A stretch of 64,000 nt of DNA from Citreimonas salinaria (GCF_900107235.1 NZ_FNPF01000016.1:1-64000), one strand, 5' to 3'. Numbered from the stretch's first letter, positions 35,425 to 46,781 are shown. Translations and numbers: made by a program. The notes: generated by a model not told the origin, from the sequence alone.

Positions 35425-35453
35425 TTGATCCCGGTTTCCAGACCTTTTATAGA
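35425..35453 (+). promoter_or_regulatory. Promoter of tRNA-Val
   Basis: TTGATC (35425-35430), 17 nt, TATAGA (35448-35453). Transcription would begin near 35460, giving a 60-nt 5' leader for the tRNA that contains a GCCCCG/CGGGGC hairpin. The local drop in GC supports it. Confidence 0.6.
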
Positions 35454-35519
35454 CCGCCCACCGGCGCGGATCAGCGCGCCCCGAACAGGACGGGGCAAGC
35501 AGAATCGCAAAGGCCATAC

Positions 35520-35594
<75 letters not shown>

Positions 35595-35701
35595 TGGAAT
35601 TTTCGCCCCGGCACATGGGGTGTCGCGCCCGCGACGGCGCGCTTTCACGTGCCGGTAAACGCAACGCAGGCGCTCGCGCGCCGAGACCAGAGGAGAGACC
35701 G

Positions 35702-35827
35702 ATGAAGGTCGCAAACTCGCTCCGCTCGCTCAAGAAGCGCCATCGCGATTGCCGCGTCGTGCGCCGCAAGGGCCGGGTCTACGTCATCAACAAGACCCAG
35801 CGCCGGTTCAAGGCCCGCCAGGGCTGA
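35702..35827 (+). CDS. rpmJ: 50S ribosomal protein L36 (zinc-independent form)
   Basis: 41 residues: [20 protein letters not shown], then an Arg/Lys-rich tail ending [13 protein letters not shown] single Cys is left where zinc-type L36 has a CxxC-Cys/His set, so this is the C-minus (YkgO-like) type. GAGGAGA precedes the start. It may be co-transcribed with tRNA-Val; an intrinsic terminator follows at 35855. Confidence 0.96.
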   Translation: MKVANSLRSLKKRHRDCRVVRRKGRVYVINKTQRRFKARQG

Positions 35828-35854
35828 ACCCGGACACCGTTTTCGGACTACGCG

Positions 35855-35878
35855 AAGGCCGCCCCTCGGGGCGGCCTT
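35855..35878 (+). terminator. Terminator of rpmJ
   Basis: AAGGCCGCCC pairs perfectly with GGGCGGCCTT (10 bp, loop CTCG), starting 28 nt after the rpmJ stop. The 3' arm ends in TT and is followed by TGTCGTTT. Confidence 0.8.
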
Positions 35879-35962
35879 TGTCGTTTCGGCGGTGTTGCTT
35901 CCGTTGTGTGGCTTCGGGGCTGTCGCAGGGCGCGCTGACGCGGGCTCCGGTGGCAACGCGCC

Positions 35963-37627
35963 TCAGCGCGAGAACAGCCCTTCCAGCCCGCCTGCCAGCA
36001 GGCGGACCACCGTCGCCTGGTCGAGGTAGCCGGTCACGGTCAGGTCGCGGTCGCGCTGGTAGCTTCGGATCGCGCGGCGGGTCTGGCCGTCGAAGGCGCC
36101 GTCGATCTGGCCGGGATCCAGTCCAAGCTGCGACAGCCGCACCTCGGCCAGCCGCCGGCCGACCGCGCCAAGTCCCAGCGCTTCTTCCTCGGCCCGCGCG
36201 GCGGCATCGTCGCCGGCGCTCTGAAGCGCCGCGATGCGCGCCTGCGCCTCGCCTCTGAAGGCGCCGTCCGGTCGCTGTTCGAGATACCGGCGATAGGCCG
36301 CGACATTGTCCTCGTCGCGCGCGGACTGCCATGCCTGCCGATCCTGCGCGGCAGCCTGGTCGGCGCGCTGCTCCTCGATATCGGACAGCAACGCCCGCGC
36401 GCGGTCGGAATACATCCCGTCGGGGAAATCCTGCAGGTAGCGGCGCAGGTCCTCCTCGCGGCCCTGGCCGGACACACGATCCCACAGCCGCTGGTCGGCC
36501 GCTTCGCGCGCCGCGGCCCGGGCCTGCGCCTCGCGCTCGATCTCGGCGGCGCGGGTCTCGGCCGAATTGCGCAGCCGCGTGACCTGCTGCGCGGTCAGCA
36601 GGCCGGTCGCGGGATAGCCCTCGGCGCGCTGCCAAGCCTCGATCGCGCTGCGGGTACCGGGGCCGAAGATGCCGTCGATGCCGCGGGTGTCGTAGCCCAG
36701 GATCGACAGGTTCTGCTGCACCTCGCGACGCTCTTCGCGGGTCAACTCCATCGCCTCTTCGGCTCGGCGCTCGGCATAGAAGGGGTCTTCGTCGATGGCG
36801 CGCAGCCGCTGCCGCGCCGCGGCGGCGTTCTGTCCCTCGGGAAACGCCTCGAGGTAGATGCGGTACCCTTCGGCACTGTCCATCTGCTCGGCCCGGCGCC
36901 ACGCCGAATCGTCGCGCGAGGCGCGCGCGGCGGCCGGTTCGTCCGGGCGCGTAGCGGGCACGGGCTGCGTGGTCGCGTCCTGTGCGCGCAGCACCACCAG
37001 CCCCTCCGGCGCGTAGCCGTCGACGTCAAGCGACAGCTCCGCCGCCGCCGGCGCCAGCGCGACCTCCGGGCGCGGCATGACCCGCGTGGCGAAGCGGGCC
37101 ACCTCGGGCGCGGGACCGCGGATCACCGTGACGCCCTGCGGCACCTCCAGGTGGCCGGGCCCGGCGGACAGGAACGGCGCCGCCCCTGCCCCCGCCGGGC
37201 TTTCGCCCAGCACCAGGAAGGCGCGACCCGGTCGCGCGGCCAGCACCGAAAGCACCGCGTCCAGCGGCAGGCCCTGCGTCAGCGCCGCGGCGGCGTCGCC
37301 GGCCGCCGCCCCGGCGGGCAGCAGCCACGCGCCCGACGGGCCGTGCACGAAGGCGCCCGACAGGACGATCACCAGCGGCTCCTCGCTCTCCTCGATGCCG
37401 GCGACGAAGCGCGCCAGCGCGCCGCGCATGGCGCTGGCGTCGGCATTCGCCGCTTCGGTGACGCTCAGCCCGCGGTCGCGCAAGGCCTGCGCCGCGGCGC
37501 CGACGCGTTCGGCGCCGAACACGGTGTCGAAGGTCGAGTAGCGGGCATTCCCGATCACCAGCGCCTCGCCCGCGGCTACGGTTTGCGCGGCAACGCTCAG
37601 GAAAGCGACAAGGATGGTCTTCTTCAT
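35963..37627 (-). CDS. Catalytically dead caspase-fold protein with two peptidoglycan-binding domains
   Basis: 554 residues. A signal peptide (1-19, KKTILVAFLSVAAQTVAAG) precedes a caspase-like (peptidase C14) domain (about 20-180): EALVIGNARYSTF is the typical opening strand. The catalytic His loop, normally (Y/A)SGHG, reads LSGAFVHG, and the catalytic Cys segment, normally DACR, reads LGESPAG, so both catalytic residues are missing. Then come a peptidoglycan-binding domain (about 295-345, LGYDTRGIDGIFGPGTRSAI), three helical repeats with the YLxxxPDG pattern (about 245-280, 370-405, 415-450), and a second peptidoglycan-binding domain (about 485-550). Periplasmic; likely a structural or sensor protein at the cell wall. 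Confidence 0.85.
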   Translation of the reverse strand: MKKTILVAFLSVAAQTVAAGEALVIGNARYSTFDTVFGAERVGAAAQALRDRGLSVTEAANADASAMRGALARFVAGIEESEEPLVIVLSGAFVHGPSGAWLLPAGAAAGDAAAALTQGLPLDAVLSVLAARPGRAFLVLGESPAGAGAAPFLSAGPGHLEVPQGVTVIRGPAPEVARFATRVMPRPEVALAPAAAELSLDVDGYAPEGLVVLRAQDATTQPVPATRPDEPAAARASRDDSAWRRAEQMDSAEGYRIYLEAFPEGQNAAAARQRLRAIDEDPFYAERRAEEAMELTREERREVQQNLSILGYDTRGIDGIFGPGTRSAIEAWQRAEGYPATGLLTAQQVTRLRNSAETRAAEIEREAQARAAAREAADQRLWDRVSGQGREEDLRRYLQDFPDGMYSDRARALLSDIEEQRADQAAAQDRQAWQSARDEDNVAAYRRYLEQRPDGAFRGEAQARIAALQSAGDDAAARAEEEALGLGAVGRRLAEVRLSQLGLDPGQIDGAFDGQTRRAIRSYQRDRDLTVTGYLDQATVVRLLAGGLEGLFSR

Positions 37628-37690
37628 GGCGTCCTCCCGCAGAACATACGCGCCTGCGCGTCCCCGGGTTCCCGCCGCGCGCCGGCCGGC

Positions 37691-38863
37691 TCAATCGTAG
37701 CTGCGCGCATCCTCGATGACCAACCCGTCACGCGGCAATCCGCCGATCGGCACGATCTCGACCGTTCCGCGCAGCTTGAGCACGTCGGCGACCGAGCTTT
37801 CGAACGCGGCCGGATCGGTGGCCTCGGTCTCGAGCCGCACGGTCATCACGTCACGCTCGCCCTCGCGGCTTGCCACGACGCGGGCGCGCGCGATCTCGGG
37901 GTGCTTGGCGACCAGCGCGGCCACCTGCTCGGGGCGCACGAACATGCCCTTGATCTTTGTCGTCTGGTCGGCGCGACCCATCCAGCCCTTGATGCGGGTG
38001 TTGGTGCGGCCGCAGGGGCTCTCGCCCGGAAGGATCGCCGACAGGTCGCCGGTGGCGAAGCGGACCAGCGGGTAATCGGGATTGAGCGTGGTGACCACGA
38101 TCTCGCCCACCTCGCCGGGCTCGACCGGATCGCCGGTGCCGGGGGTGACGATCTCGACGATGACGTGCTCGTCGAGGATCATCCCCTCCATCGCCGAGGA
38201 TTCATACGCGACGTTTCCCAGATCGGCGGTTGCGTAGCATTGCAGGCAGGCGATGCCGCGGTCGGCGTAGTACTGACGCAGCGACGGGAACAATGCGCCG
38301 CCGCCCACGCCGGCCTTGGTGATGCCAAGCTCGACGCCCATCTCGTCGGCCTTTTCCAGGATCACCTTCAGGTAATCCGGCGTGCCGGCATAGGCGGTCA
38401 CCTTCACGTCGCGCGCGGCACGGACCTGAAGCTCGGTCTGGCCGACGCCCGCGGGCAGCACGGTGGCGCCCACGGCGCGCGCGCCGCTCTCGAAGATGTG
38501 GCCGGCGGGCGTCAGGTGGTAGCCGAAGCAGTTCTGCACGATGTCGCCCGGCCCCACGCGTGCCGCGTGCAGGAAGCGGCCCATGCGCCACCAGTCGTGG
38601 GTGATGCCGCCGGGCTCGTAGATCGGGCCGGGGCTCTGGAAGACATGCGCAACGTTGGCCACCGGCAGTCCGCCGAAGGGCGGATTGGCCGCCTGCCGCT
38701 CGACAAGGTCGGCCTTGCGCAGCACCGGCAGGGTGGCGAGGTCGGAAAGGCTTTCCAGCGGGTCGAGCTTGTGCCGGCCCAGCAGGTCGTTAAGCGCGGA
38801 CAGCTGTGCTGCCTCGCGCGCGTCCTGGCTACGGGTTTCGAGGTCGTCGTAATAGGTGCTCAT
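37691..38863 (-). CDS. PaaK-like AMP-forming CoA ligase
   Basis: 390 residues, shorter than typical phenylacetate-CoA ligases (about 430-440). The opening YYDDLETRSQDAREAAQL and LPVLRKADL are typical; the segment between them is short. Adenylate-binding elements are YAGTPDYLK, CYATADLGNVAYES, RFATGDLS, and the hinge region WMGRADQTTKIKGMFVRP (about 288). It activates an aryl- or related carboxylate to its CoA ester. It is the last gene of the LIV-type transporter operon, so its substrate is probably the imported acid. Confidence 0.88.
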   Translation of the reverse strand: MSTYYDDLETRSQDAREAAQLSALNDLLGRHKLDPLESLSDLATLPVLRKADLVERQAANPPFGGLPVANVAHVFQSPGPIYEPGGITHDWWRMGRFLHAARVGPGDIVQNCFGYHLTPAGHIFESGARAVGATVLPAGVGQTELQVRAARDVKVTAYAGTPDYLKVILEKADEMGVELGITKAGVGGGALFPSLRQYYADRGIACLQCYATADLGNVAYESSAMEGMILDEHVIVEIVTPGTGDPVEPGEVGEIVVTTLNPDYPLVRFATGDLSAILPGESPCGRTNTRIKGWMGRADQTTKIKGMFVRPEQVAALVAKHPEIARARVVASREGERDVMTVRLETEATDPAAFESSVADVLKLRGTVEIVPIGGLPRDGLVIEDARSYD

Positions 38864-38932
38864 GCCGCTTCCTTCGTTATCGGTGCGGGTTGCATGCTGT
38901 CCGGGTGTCGCACTGGACCGCTCGGCTAGGCG

Positions 38933-39757
38933 TCACGCCAGCCAGCGCTTGCGCCGCCGGTACGACCGCACGTCGCGGAACGACTTGCGGCCCTCGTCGG
39001 ACACGCCCAGGTAGAATTCCTTGACGTCCGCGTTCTCGCGCAGTTCGGAGGCGGTGCCCTCCATCACGATGCGGCCGTTTTCCAGGATATAGCCCTGGTG
39101 CGCGTAGCGCAGCGCCACGTTGGTGTTCTGCTCGGCCAGCAGGAAGGACACGCCCTCGTTCTCGTTGATGGATTTCACGATCTCGAAGATCTGCTCCACC
39201 AACTGCGGGGCCAGGCCCATGCTGGGTTCGTCCAGCAGGATCATCTCGGGGCGCGACATCAGCGCGCGGCCCACCGCCGTCATCTGCTGTTCACCGCCCG
39301 AGGTGTAGCCCGCCTGGCTGCGGCGACGCTCCTTCAGGCGGGGGAAATAGGTGTAGACCATCTCGAGGTCCGCATCGACCGCGCCCCTGCCGTCGCGGCG
39401 GGTATAGGCGCCGGTCATCAGGTTCTCCTCGACCGTGAGGTGCTGGAAGCAGTGGCGCCCCTCCATCACCTGGATCACGCCGCGCTTCACCAGCGCCGAA
39501 GGGTCGAGATCCTGCACCCGCTCGCCCTTGTAGACGATGCTGCCCTTGGTGACCTCGCCGCGCTCGGAATGCAGCAGGTTCGAGATCGCCTTCAGCGTAG
39601 TGGTCTTGCCCGCGCCGTTGCCGCCAAGCAGCGCGGTGATGCCGCCCTTGCGGACATTCAGGCTGACGCCCTTCAGCACGAGGATCACGTGATTGTAGAT
39701 CACCTCGACGTTGTTGACCTCGAGCAGCGCCTCGTCGGTCCGTGCGGCATCGAGCAT
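38933..39757 (-). CDS. LIV-type ABC transporter ATPase (LivF-like)
   Basis: 274 residues. Walker A GGNGAGKT (45-52), signature TSGGEQQM (about 154), Walker B MILLDEPSMGLAP, and the H-loop region FLLAEQNTNVA. The C-terminus has an extra basic tail (RSYRRRKRWLA). LivF-type subunit of a branched-chain amino acid or carboxylate importer. It follows the binding-protein gene with a 91-nt gap containing a hairpin. Confidence 0.92.
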   Translation of the reverse strand: MLDAARTDEALLEVNNVEVIYNHVILVLKGVSLNVRKGGITALLGGNGAGKTTTLKAISNLLHSERGEVTKGSIVYKGERVQDLDPSALVKRGVIQVMEGRHCFQHLTVEENLMTGAYTRRDGRGAVDADLEMVYTYFPRLKERRRSQAGYTSGGEQQMTAVGRALMSRPEMILLDEPSMGLAPQLVEQIFEIVKSINENEGVSFLLAEQNTNVALRYAHQGYILENGRIVMEGTASELRENADVKEFYLGVSDEGRKSFRDVRSYRRRKRWLA

Positions 39758-39813
39758 GGCAGGATTCCTTCGGTTCGGGCCGTGGCCCCGGTCGGTCTGA
39801 AAGTCGGTCGGTG

Positions 39814-39844
39814 CGCCGGCGACCCTGAGGCCGCCGGCGGGGTC
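39814..39844 (-). terminator. Intercistronic hairpin between binding-protein and LivF genes
   Basis: CGCCGGC (39814-39820) can pair with GCCGGCG (39833-39839); an alternative pairing is GACCC (39821-39825) with GGGTC (39840-39844). No T-run. Such hairpins after binding-protein genes often stabilise the upstream mRNA or reduce downstream expression. Confidence 0.35.
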
Positions 39845-39848
39845 CGCA

Positions 39849-41150
39849 TCAGTTGGTTGCGGCGCACTCTTCGTTGTTCGGCCACGGCGCGTTGCTTTCC
39901 GCGTACTCGGCCGCGCTCGAGTCGATCAGGTCGCTATAGCTCTCGACATTCGGCCGCAGCAGATCCGACGCCTTCACGAACTGCTCGCCGTCCCATTCCA
40001 GCATCCAGCCGCCGGAATGGCCGGTGTGGTTCTCGCAGGACGTCTGGAACGGCGGCACCATGCCGTCGAGGCCCAGCTCCGCGATGCGCTCCTCGGAGAA
40101 GTCGAGGTTCTCGAAGCCCCAGCGCAGCTGCGCCGGGGTGATCTCGGCCGTGTCGTATTCATCCTGCGCGACGCGGATCGCCTCGCCCAGGATTGCAGAG
40201 ATCACGACGCCGCGGCCGTAGAACACGCCTTCCATCTCTTCGGGGTTGGTCTGCGACAGGCCCTCGTCGACGACATATTCCTTGATGTCCTGCATCACCG
40301 GTGCGTCCATGTTCGGGAACGACCAGCTGATCGACTTGTAGCCCGCGCCTTCCTCGCCCACGAGGTTGAGGTCGGCGTCATGCCCGGCCCACCACACGCC
40401 GATGAAATTCTCCATCGGGAACTTGGTCTTGACCGCCTCGGTGATGGCGCCGGCGTTCATCGCGCCCCAGCCCCACATGATCACGTAGTCGGGACGCTCG
40501 CGGCGGATCTGCAGCCACTGGGCCGACTGGTTCTGCATCTCGTTGAGACCGACCGGGATCGGCACCAGCTCGAAGCCCTTCTCCTCGGCCAGCTGCTCGA
40601 GCACCGGCAGCGGCTCCTTGCCGAACGGGTGGTCGAGATGCAGGAACGCGAACTTCTTGCCCTCGAGATCGCCTTCCTGACCCTCAATGTACTGCACGAT
40701 CATGTCGGCCGCGTCCCAGTAGCCCGACGGCGTGTTGTAGGCCCACTTGAAGGTCGTGCCGTCCGCCATCGGCGAAAAGCCGTAGCCGGGTCCGTAGATC
40801 GGGATCTCGTCCACGTTGGTCTTGGGCAGGACCTGCAGCGTGATGCCGGTGGACCAGGGCTGGGTCACCAGCGCCTCGCCCTTGAGCTTCTCGTAGCATT
40901 CCACGCCCTTCTCGGTGGAATAGCCGGTCTCGCATTCCTCGGCGTTGACGGGCACGCCGCCGATGCCGCCGTCACGCTGGTTGAGCATGGTGAAGTAGTC
41001 CGCCTGCCCGTTCATGATCGGGATACCGGTCGCCGCGAAGGGCCCGGTCCGGTAGGCGAGGTTCGGGACGAACAGTTCCTGTGCGACGGCGGCGCCGCCG
41101 GTCGCGCCGGCAAGAACCGCGGCGGCGACAAGCTTGGTGAAGTGGTTCAT
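39849..41150 (-). CDS. LIV-type ABC transporter substrate-binding protein
   Basis: 433 residues, larger than LivJ/LivK (about 370). Signal peptide 1-24 (KLVAAAVLAGATGGAAVAQE). A type I periplasmic binding fold (Peripla_BP_6 kind) begins FVPNLAYRTGPFAATGIPI. Five visible Cys in the mature protein (NAEECETG, GVECYE, SCENHTG, EECAATN) suggest disulfides. This large type is common next to CoA ligases, suggesting a carboxylic acid rather than leucine as ligand. The start has an AGGATAACC stretch upstream. Confidence 0.9.
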   Translation of the reverse strand: MNHFTKLVAAAVLAGATGGAAVAQELFVPNLAYRTGPFAATGIPIMNGQADYFTMLNQRDGGIGGVPVNAEECETGYSTEKGVECYEKLKGEALVTQPWSTGITLQVLPKTNVDEIPIYGPGYGFSPMADGTTFKWAYNTPSGYWDAADMIVQYIEGQEGDLEGKKFAFLHLDHPFGKEPLPVLEQLAEEKGFELVPIPVGLNEMQNQSAQWLQIRRERPDYVIMWGWGAMNAGAITEAVKTKFPMENFIGVWWAGHDADLNLVGEEGAGYKSISWSFPNMDAPVMQDIKEYVVDEGLSQTNPEEMEGVFYGRGVVISAILGEAIRVAQDEYDTAEITPAQLRWGFENLDFSEERIAELGLDGMVPPFQTSCENHTGHSGGWMLEWDGEQFVKASDLLRPNVESYSDLIDSSAAEYAESNAPWPNNEECAATN

Positions 41151-41213
41151 GGTTATCCTCCCATGGGTTGAAAAGGCCCCGGTTTTGCCCGGGATCGTGT
41201 CCGGCCGGCCCGC

Positions 41214-42290
41214 CTAGTGCGGGAACGGCCAGATGATGAGTTTCTCGCGGATCAGCGCCCAGAGCCGCGCCAGCCCGTGCGGCTCGACGATCAGGAAGAA
41301 GACGATCAGCGCGCCGATGATCATGGTGTTCAGGTGCTCGACCATGGCCGAGCTGATGGGGATTCCCAGCGCGCCGGGCACGAGGTTCAGCACCACCGGC
41401 AGCCCGACGATCAGGATCGCGCCCAGGAAGTTGCCCAGGATCGAGCCAAGCCCGCCGATGATGGCGATGAACAGCACCTGGAACGACAGCTGGATGTAGA
41501 ACACGTTGGGCTCGGCCGCGCCCTTCCACATGAAGACGTACAGCGCGCCCGCCACGCCCACGACGTAGCTGGAGATCGCGAAGGCGGTCAGCTTCGAGGT
41601 CATCAGGTTGATGCCGATCAGCTCGGCCGCGATGTCCATGTCGCGGGTGGCCTTCCACGTCCGGCCCAGCGTGCCGCGCGTGAGGTTGATGCACAGCAGC
41701 GTCATCACCGTGACGATCCCCAGCACCAGGAAATACTGCACGATCGAATCCGCCTGCGGGCCGGTCACGTAGATGCCGAACATCTGGATATTCGGCACCT
41801 GGATCGCGCCGCTGGCGTTGTAGTTGTAAAGCCAGGCCCATTTCTCGAACAGCCAGGTCAGGAAGAACTGCGCGGCCAACGTGGCGATGGCCAGGTAGAA
41901 CCCCTTGATGCGCAAGGAGGGGATGCCGAACGCCACGCCCACACCGGCGCTGAAGAAGCCCGACAGCAGGATCGCCACGACCGGGTTCATCCACGGGAAC
42001 AGCGTGACCATCTTATAGCAGGCATAGGCGCCCACGCCCATGAACGCGCCGGTGCCCAGCGAAAGCTGCCCGGCATAGCCCGTCAGGATGTTCAGCCCCA
42101 GCGCCGCCAGCGCGTAGATCAGCACCGGGATCAGCATCGTCTGGAAGGCGAACTCGGACGCGGTGAAGGGGAAGATCACCCAGGCGAAGGCCAGGATGAC
42201 CCCCAGCAGGATCGCGTCCTGCCGGACCGGGAACAGTGCCTGGTCGGCCTTGTAGCTGGTCTTGAACTGTCCTGCGGTGCGGTAAAGCAT
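41214..42290 (-). CDS. LIV-type ABC transporter permease (LivM-like)
   Basis: 358 residues with about nine to ten membrane helices. LNILTGYAGQLSLGTGAFMGVGAYA (about 87-111) is the LivM landmark, and RGTLGRTWKATRDMDIAAELIGI is the cytoplasmic EAA-like coupling loop. It pairs with the LivH-like subunit. An N-terminal extension of about 35 residues precedes the first helix. Confidence 0.92.
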   Translation of the reverse strand: MLYRTAGQFKTSYKADQALFPVRQDAILLGVILAFAWVIFPFTASEFAFQTMLIPVLIYALAALGLNILTGYAGQLSLGTGAFMGVGAYACYKMVTLFPWMNPVVAILLSGFFSAGVGVAFGIPSLRIKGFYLAIATLAAQFFLTWLFEKWAWLYNYNASGAIQVPNIQMFGIYVTGPQADSIVQYFLVLGIVTVMTLLCINLTRGTLGRTWKATRDMDIAAELIGINLMTSKLTAFAISSYVVGVAGALYVFMWKGAAEPNVFYIQLSFQVLFIAIIGGLGSILGNFLGAILIVGLPVVLNLVPGALGIPISSAMVEHLNTMIIGALIVFFLIVEPHGLARLWALIREKLIIWPFPH

Positions 42291-42429
42291 GCCCGTCTCT
42301 CTTCCCTGTCACCCCGGCTGTCGTCCCGGGTCCGGGCGTGACGCCCGGCTGTCTCTTCTCAAGTCGCCGCCGCGCGGCTTTCCTGCCCGTCCGGATCCCC
42401 GCCGAGGGCCTGAGCCCCCGGCGGGCCGC

Positions 42430-43383
42430 CTAGACCCGTTCGATGATCCTTTCCCCGAACAGTCCCTGCGGCCGGAACAGCAGCACGATCAGCGCCAGCA
42501 CGAAGGCGAACCAGGCCTCGGTGTTGCCGCCCAGCAGCGGCTGGCCCCAGTAGATCTCGAAGATCTTCTCGAGCACGCCGATCATCAGCCCGCCGACGAT
42601 GGCGCCGGTGATCGATTCCAGCCCGCCCAGCATCAGCACCGGCAGCGCCTTGTAGGCGATGACTTCCAGCGCGAAGGAAACCCCTGCCCGCGCACCCCAG
42701 GCGATGCCCGTGACCAGCGCGATGATGCCCGCGATGAACCAGACCAGCACCCAGATCGTCTGAAGCGAGATCCCCACCGACAGCGCCGCCTGGTGATCGT
42801 CGCCAAGTGCGCGGATCGCTCGGCCCATGCGCGTGTAGTTCAGGAAGGCCAGCAATGCGCCGACCAATGCCACCGCGACCAGCACCACGGTAATGTCCAG
42901 GTGCTGCAGGATCAGCAGGCCGCCGAAGGGCTCCAGCACGGTGTCGCCTGTGGGAATGCCCAGTTCGCCGGTGATCATCACCTTGTTCTCGCCGCCGAAG
43001 ATCGTCTCGCCGAGGCCGATCAGGAACAGCGTGATGCCGATCGTGGCCATGAACAGGATGATGTCGGGCTGGCCCACCAGCGGACGCAGCACGACGCGCT
43101 CGATCGTCACCGCAAGCACGAACATCACCGCCAGCGTCGCCGCCACCGCGATCCAGGCCGGCAGGCCCATCGCGTGCAGCCCGACCAGCGTCAGCGCCGC
43201 GAAGACCACCATGATGCCCTGCGCGAAGTTCAGGATCCGGCTCGATCGGAAGATCAGCACGAAGCCCAGCGCGATCAGCGCATAGAGCACGCCCGAGACC
43301 AGCCCCTCCCACAGCACCTGCATCAGGAAATCCGGCGCCTCGACCATGTCCACGAAGGGGGTGATGAAGATGTCTCTCAGCAT
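42430..43383 (-). CDS. LIV-type ABC transporter permease (LivH-like)
   Basis: 317 residues, eight or so membrane helices. LVSGVLYALIALGFVLIFRSS followed by ILNFAQGIMV is the LivH signature; TRMGRAIRALGDDHQAALSVGI is the coupling loop. The start at 43383 has AGAGGA 6 nt upstream; longer in-frame extensions are Arg-rich read-through. A 139-nt gap with a G/C-rich inverted repeat (CCGGGCGTGACGCCCGG) separates it from LivM. Confidence 0.92.
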   Translation of the reverse strand: MLRDIFITPFVDMVEAPDFLMQVLWEGLVSGVLYALIALGFVLIFRSSRILNFAQGIMVVFAALTLVGLHAMGLPAWIAVAATLAVMFVLAVTIERVVLRPLVGQPDIILFMATIGITLFLIGLGETIFGGENKVMITGELGIPTGDTVLEPFGGLLILQHLDITVVLVAVALVGALLAFLNYTRMGRAIRALGDDHQAALSVGISLQTIWVLVWFIAGIIALVTGIAWGARAGVSFALEVIAYKALPVLMLGGLESITGAIVGGLMIGVLEKIFEIYWGQPLLGGNTEAWFAFVLALIVLLFRPQGLFGERIIERV

Positions 43384-43495
43384 GTCCGTCCTCTCGGGCA
43401 GCCGCGCGTTTGCGCGCGGTCGGTATGGCGCATGAAAACACCCCGGCGCCGCGGCGTGCCGGGGTGTGCGTGTGCTGTAATGTATGGGGGGCGAC

Positions 43496-43867
43496 TCAGC
43501 CGCGTGCGCCGGGCTCCGGGCAATGGCAATCCGCCAGCAGCGCGTTGGCCTTCTCCGACCGGGTGCCGGCAGGGACCATTTCCAGCGCCGCGCGCGCCGC
43601 GGACAGGCCGCGCTCCAGGTCCTTTGCCACGAAGGTCGGCCGCGAACCGCCCTCGGCCGCGCCCGGGCCGCGCGCATCGCGCGACGCCCGCGCCGCCTGC
43701 GAGAACGCCTGCAGCGCCGCCTCGCGCTCCATCTTCAGCATCTCGTCCAGATCGTCCGGCCCGAACATCGCCACCGCCGACGCGGTATAGTCGTCCAGCC
43801 CCCGGTCCTCGCCGAGAACCTCCGCGAGACGCTTCTTGGTCCAGGTCATGTCGCTCATGTCTGCCAT
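43496..43867 (-). CDS. Small soluble protein inside the LIV operon, function unknown
   Basis: 123 residues, no membrane segment or signal. The N-terminus MADMSDMTWTKKRLAEVLGE suggests a helical protein; the middle is Ala/Arg/Gly-rich and the end carries a Cys pair (LLADCHCPEPGARG). AAGGAGACC precedes the ATG at 43867. No family is recognised. It sits between LivG and LivH in a tightly packed operon, so a role in the same transport or activation pathway is likely but unproven. Confidence 0.65.
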   Translation of the reverse strand: MADMSDMTWTKKRLAEVLGEDRGLDDYTASAVAMFGPDDLDEMLKMEREAALQAFSQAARASRDARGPGAAEGGSRPTFVAKDLERGLSAARAALEMVPAGTRSEKANALLADCHCPEPGARG

Positions 43868-43936
43868 GGTCGGTCTCCTTGCTGTGCAGGCGACCAACGC
43901 ACACGGCGCGGCAGGGTTCGACGCGGTCGAGGCGCA

Positions 43937-44749
43937 TCAGTGCGGCACCCCCAGATAGGCGTCGATGACGTCCTGGTTGCTGCGCACCTCGTCGGGCGAG
44001 CCGTCGCCGATCTTGCGCCCGTAATCCATCACCACCACCCGGTCGGACAGGTCCATGACCACGCCCATGTCGTGCTCGATCAGGCAGATCGTCGTGCCGA
44101 ACTCGTCGTTCACGTCCAGGATGAAGCGGCTCATGTCCTCCTTCTCCTCGACGTTCATGCCGGCCATCGGCTCGTCGAGCAGCAGGATCGACGGCTCGGC
44201 CGCCAGCGCGCGGGCCAGTTCGACCCGCTTCTTGAGGCCGTAGGGCAGACGGCCCACCGGCGTCTTGCGGATGTTCTGGATCTCGAGGAAGTCGATCACC
44301 CGCTCGACCTTCTCGCGGTTCTCCATCTCCTCGTCGCGCGCGCTTCCCCACCAGATCGCCTGGCTGAGGATGCCCGCGTTCATGTGCGTCAGCCGCCCGG
44401 TCATGACGTTGTCGAGCACCGTCATTCCCTCGAACAGCGCGATGTTCTGGAACGTGCGCGCCACGCCCATGCGGGCGACCTCGTAGGGCTTCATCTTCGG
44501 GCGCTGCTCGCCCTTGTACCACACGGAACCCTCGGTCGGCGTATAGAAGCCGCTGATGACGTTGAGCATCGACGACTTGCCCGCCCCGTTCGGCCCGATG
44601 ATGGCGCGGATCTCGCCCTCGCGGATGTCGAAGCTGATGTCGTTGATCGCCGTCACCCCGCCGAACTTGAGCGTGATGTTGCGCAGCTCCATCAGCACCC
44701 CGCCGATCTGCCGGCCGTCCGCGGTGACGTATCCTTCGGTGTCTTTCAT
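43937..44749 (-). CDS. LIV-type ABC transporter ATPase (LivG-like)
   Basis: 270 residues. An N-terminal extension (about 1-16, YVTADGRQIGGVLM) precedes the ATPase core: Walker A GPNGAGKSS (about 53), a LivG-type insertion (RMGVARTFQNIALFEGMTV), signature region LPYGLKKRVELARAL, Walker B ILLLDEPMAG and the H-loop EHDMGVVM. Partner of the LivF-like ATPase 4 kb downstream. Separated from the ligase gene by 58 nt. Confidence 0.92.
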   Translation of the reverse strand: MKDTEGYVTADGRQIGGVLMELRNITLKFGGVTAINDISFDIREGEIRAIIGPNGAGKSSMLNVISGFYTPTEGSVWYKGEQRPKMKPYEVARMGVARTFQNIALFEGMTVLDNVMTGRLTHMNAGILSQAIWWGSARDEEMENREKVERVIDFLEIQNIRKTPVGRLPYGLKKRVELARALAAEPSILLLDEPMAGMNVEEKEDMSRFILDVNDEFGTTICLIEHDMGVVMDLSDRVVVMDYGRKIGDGSPDEVRSNQDVIDAYLGVPH

Positions 44750-44807
44750 GCGATCCTCTCTGCGGGATGGCGGGCGGGGCGATGCGCGTCAGCGCGAGCG
44801 GCGAACG

Positions 44808-46781
<1,974 letters not shown>

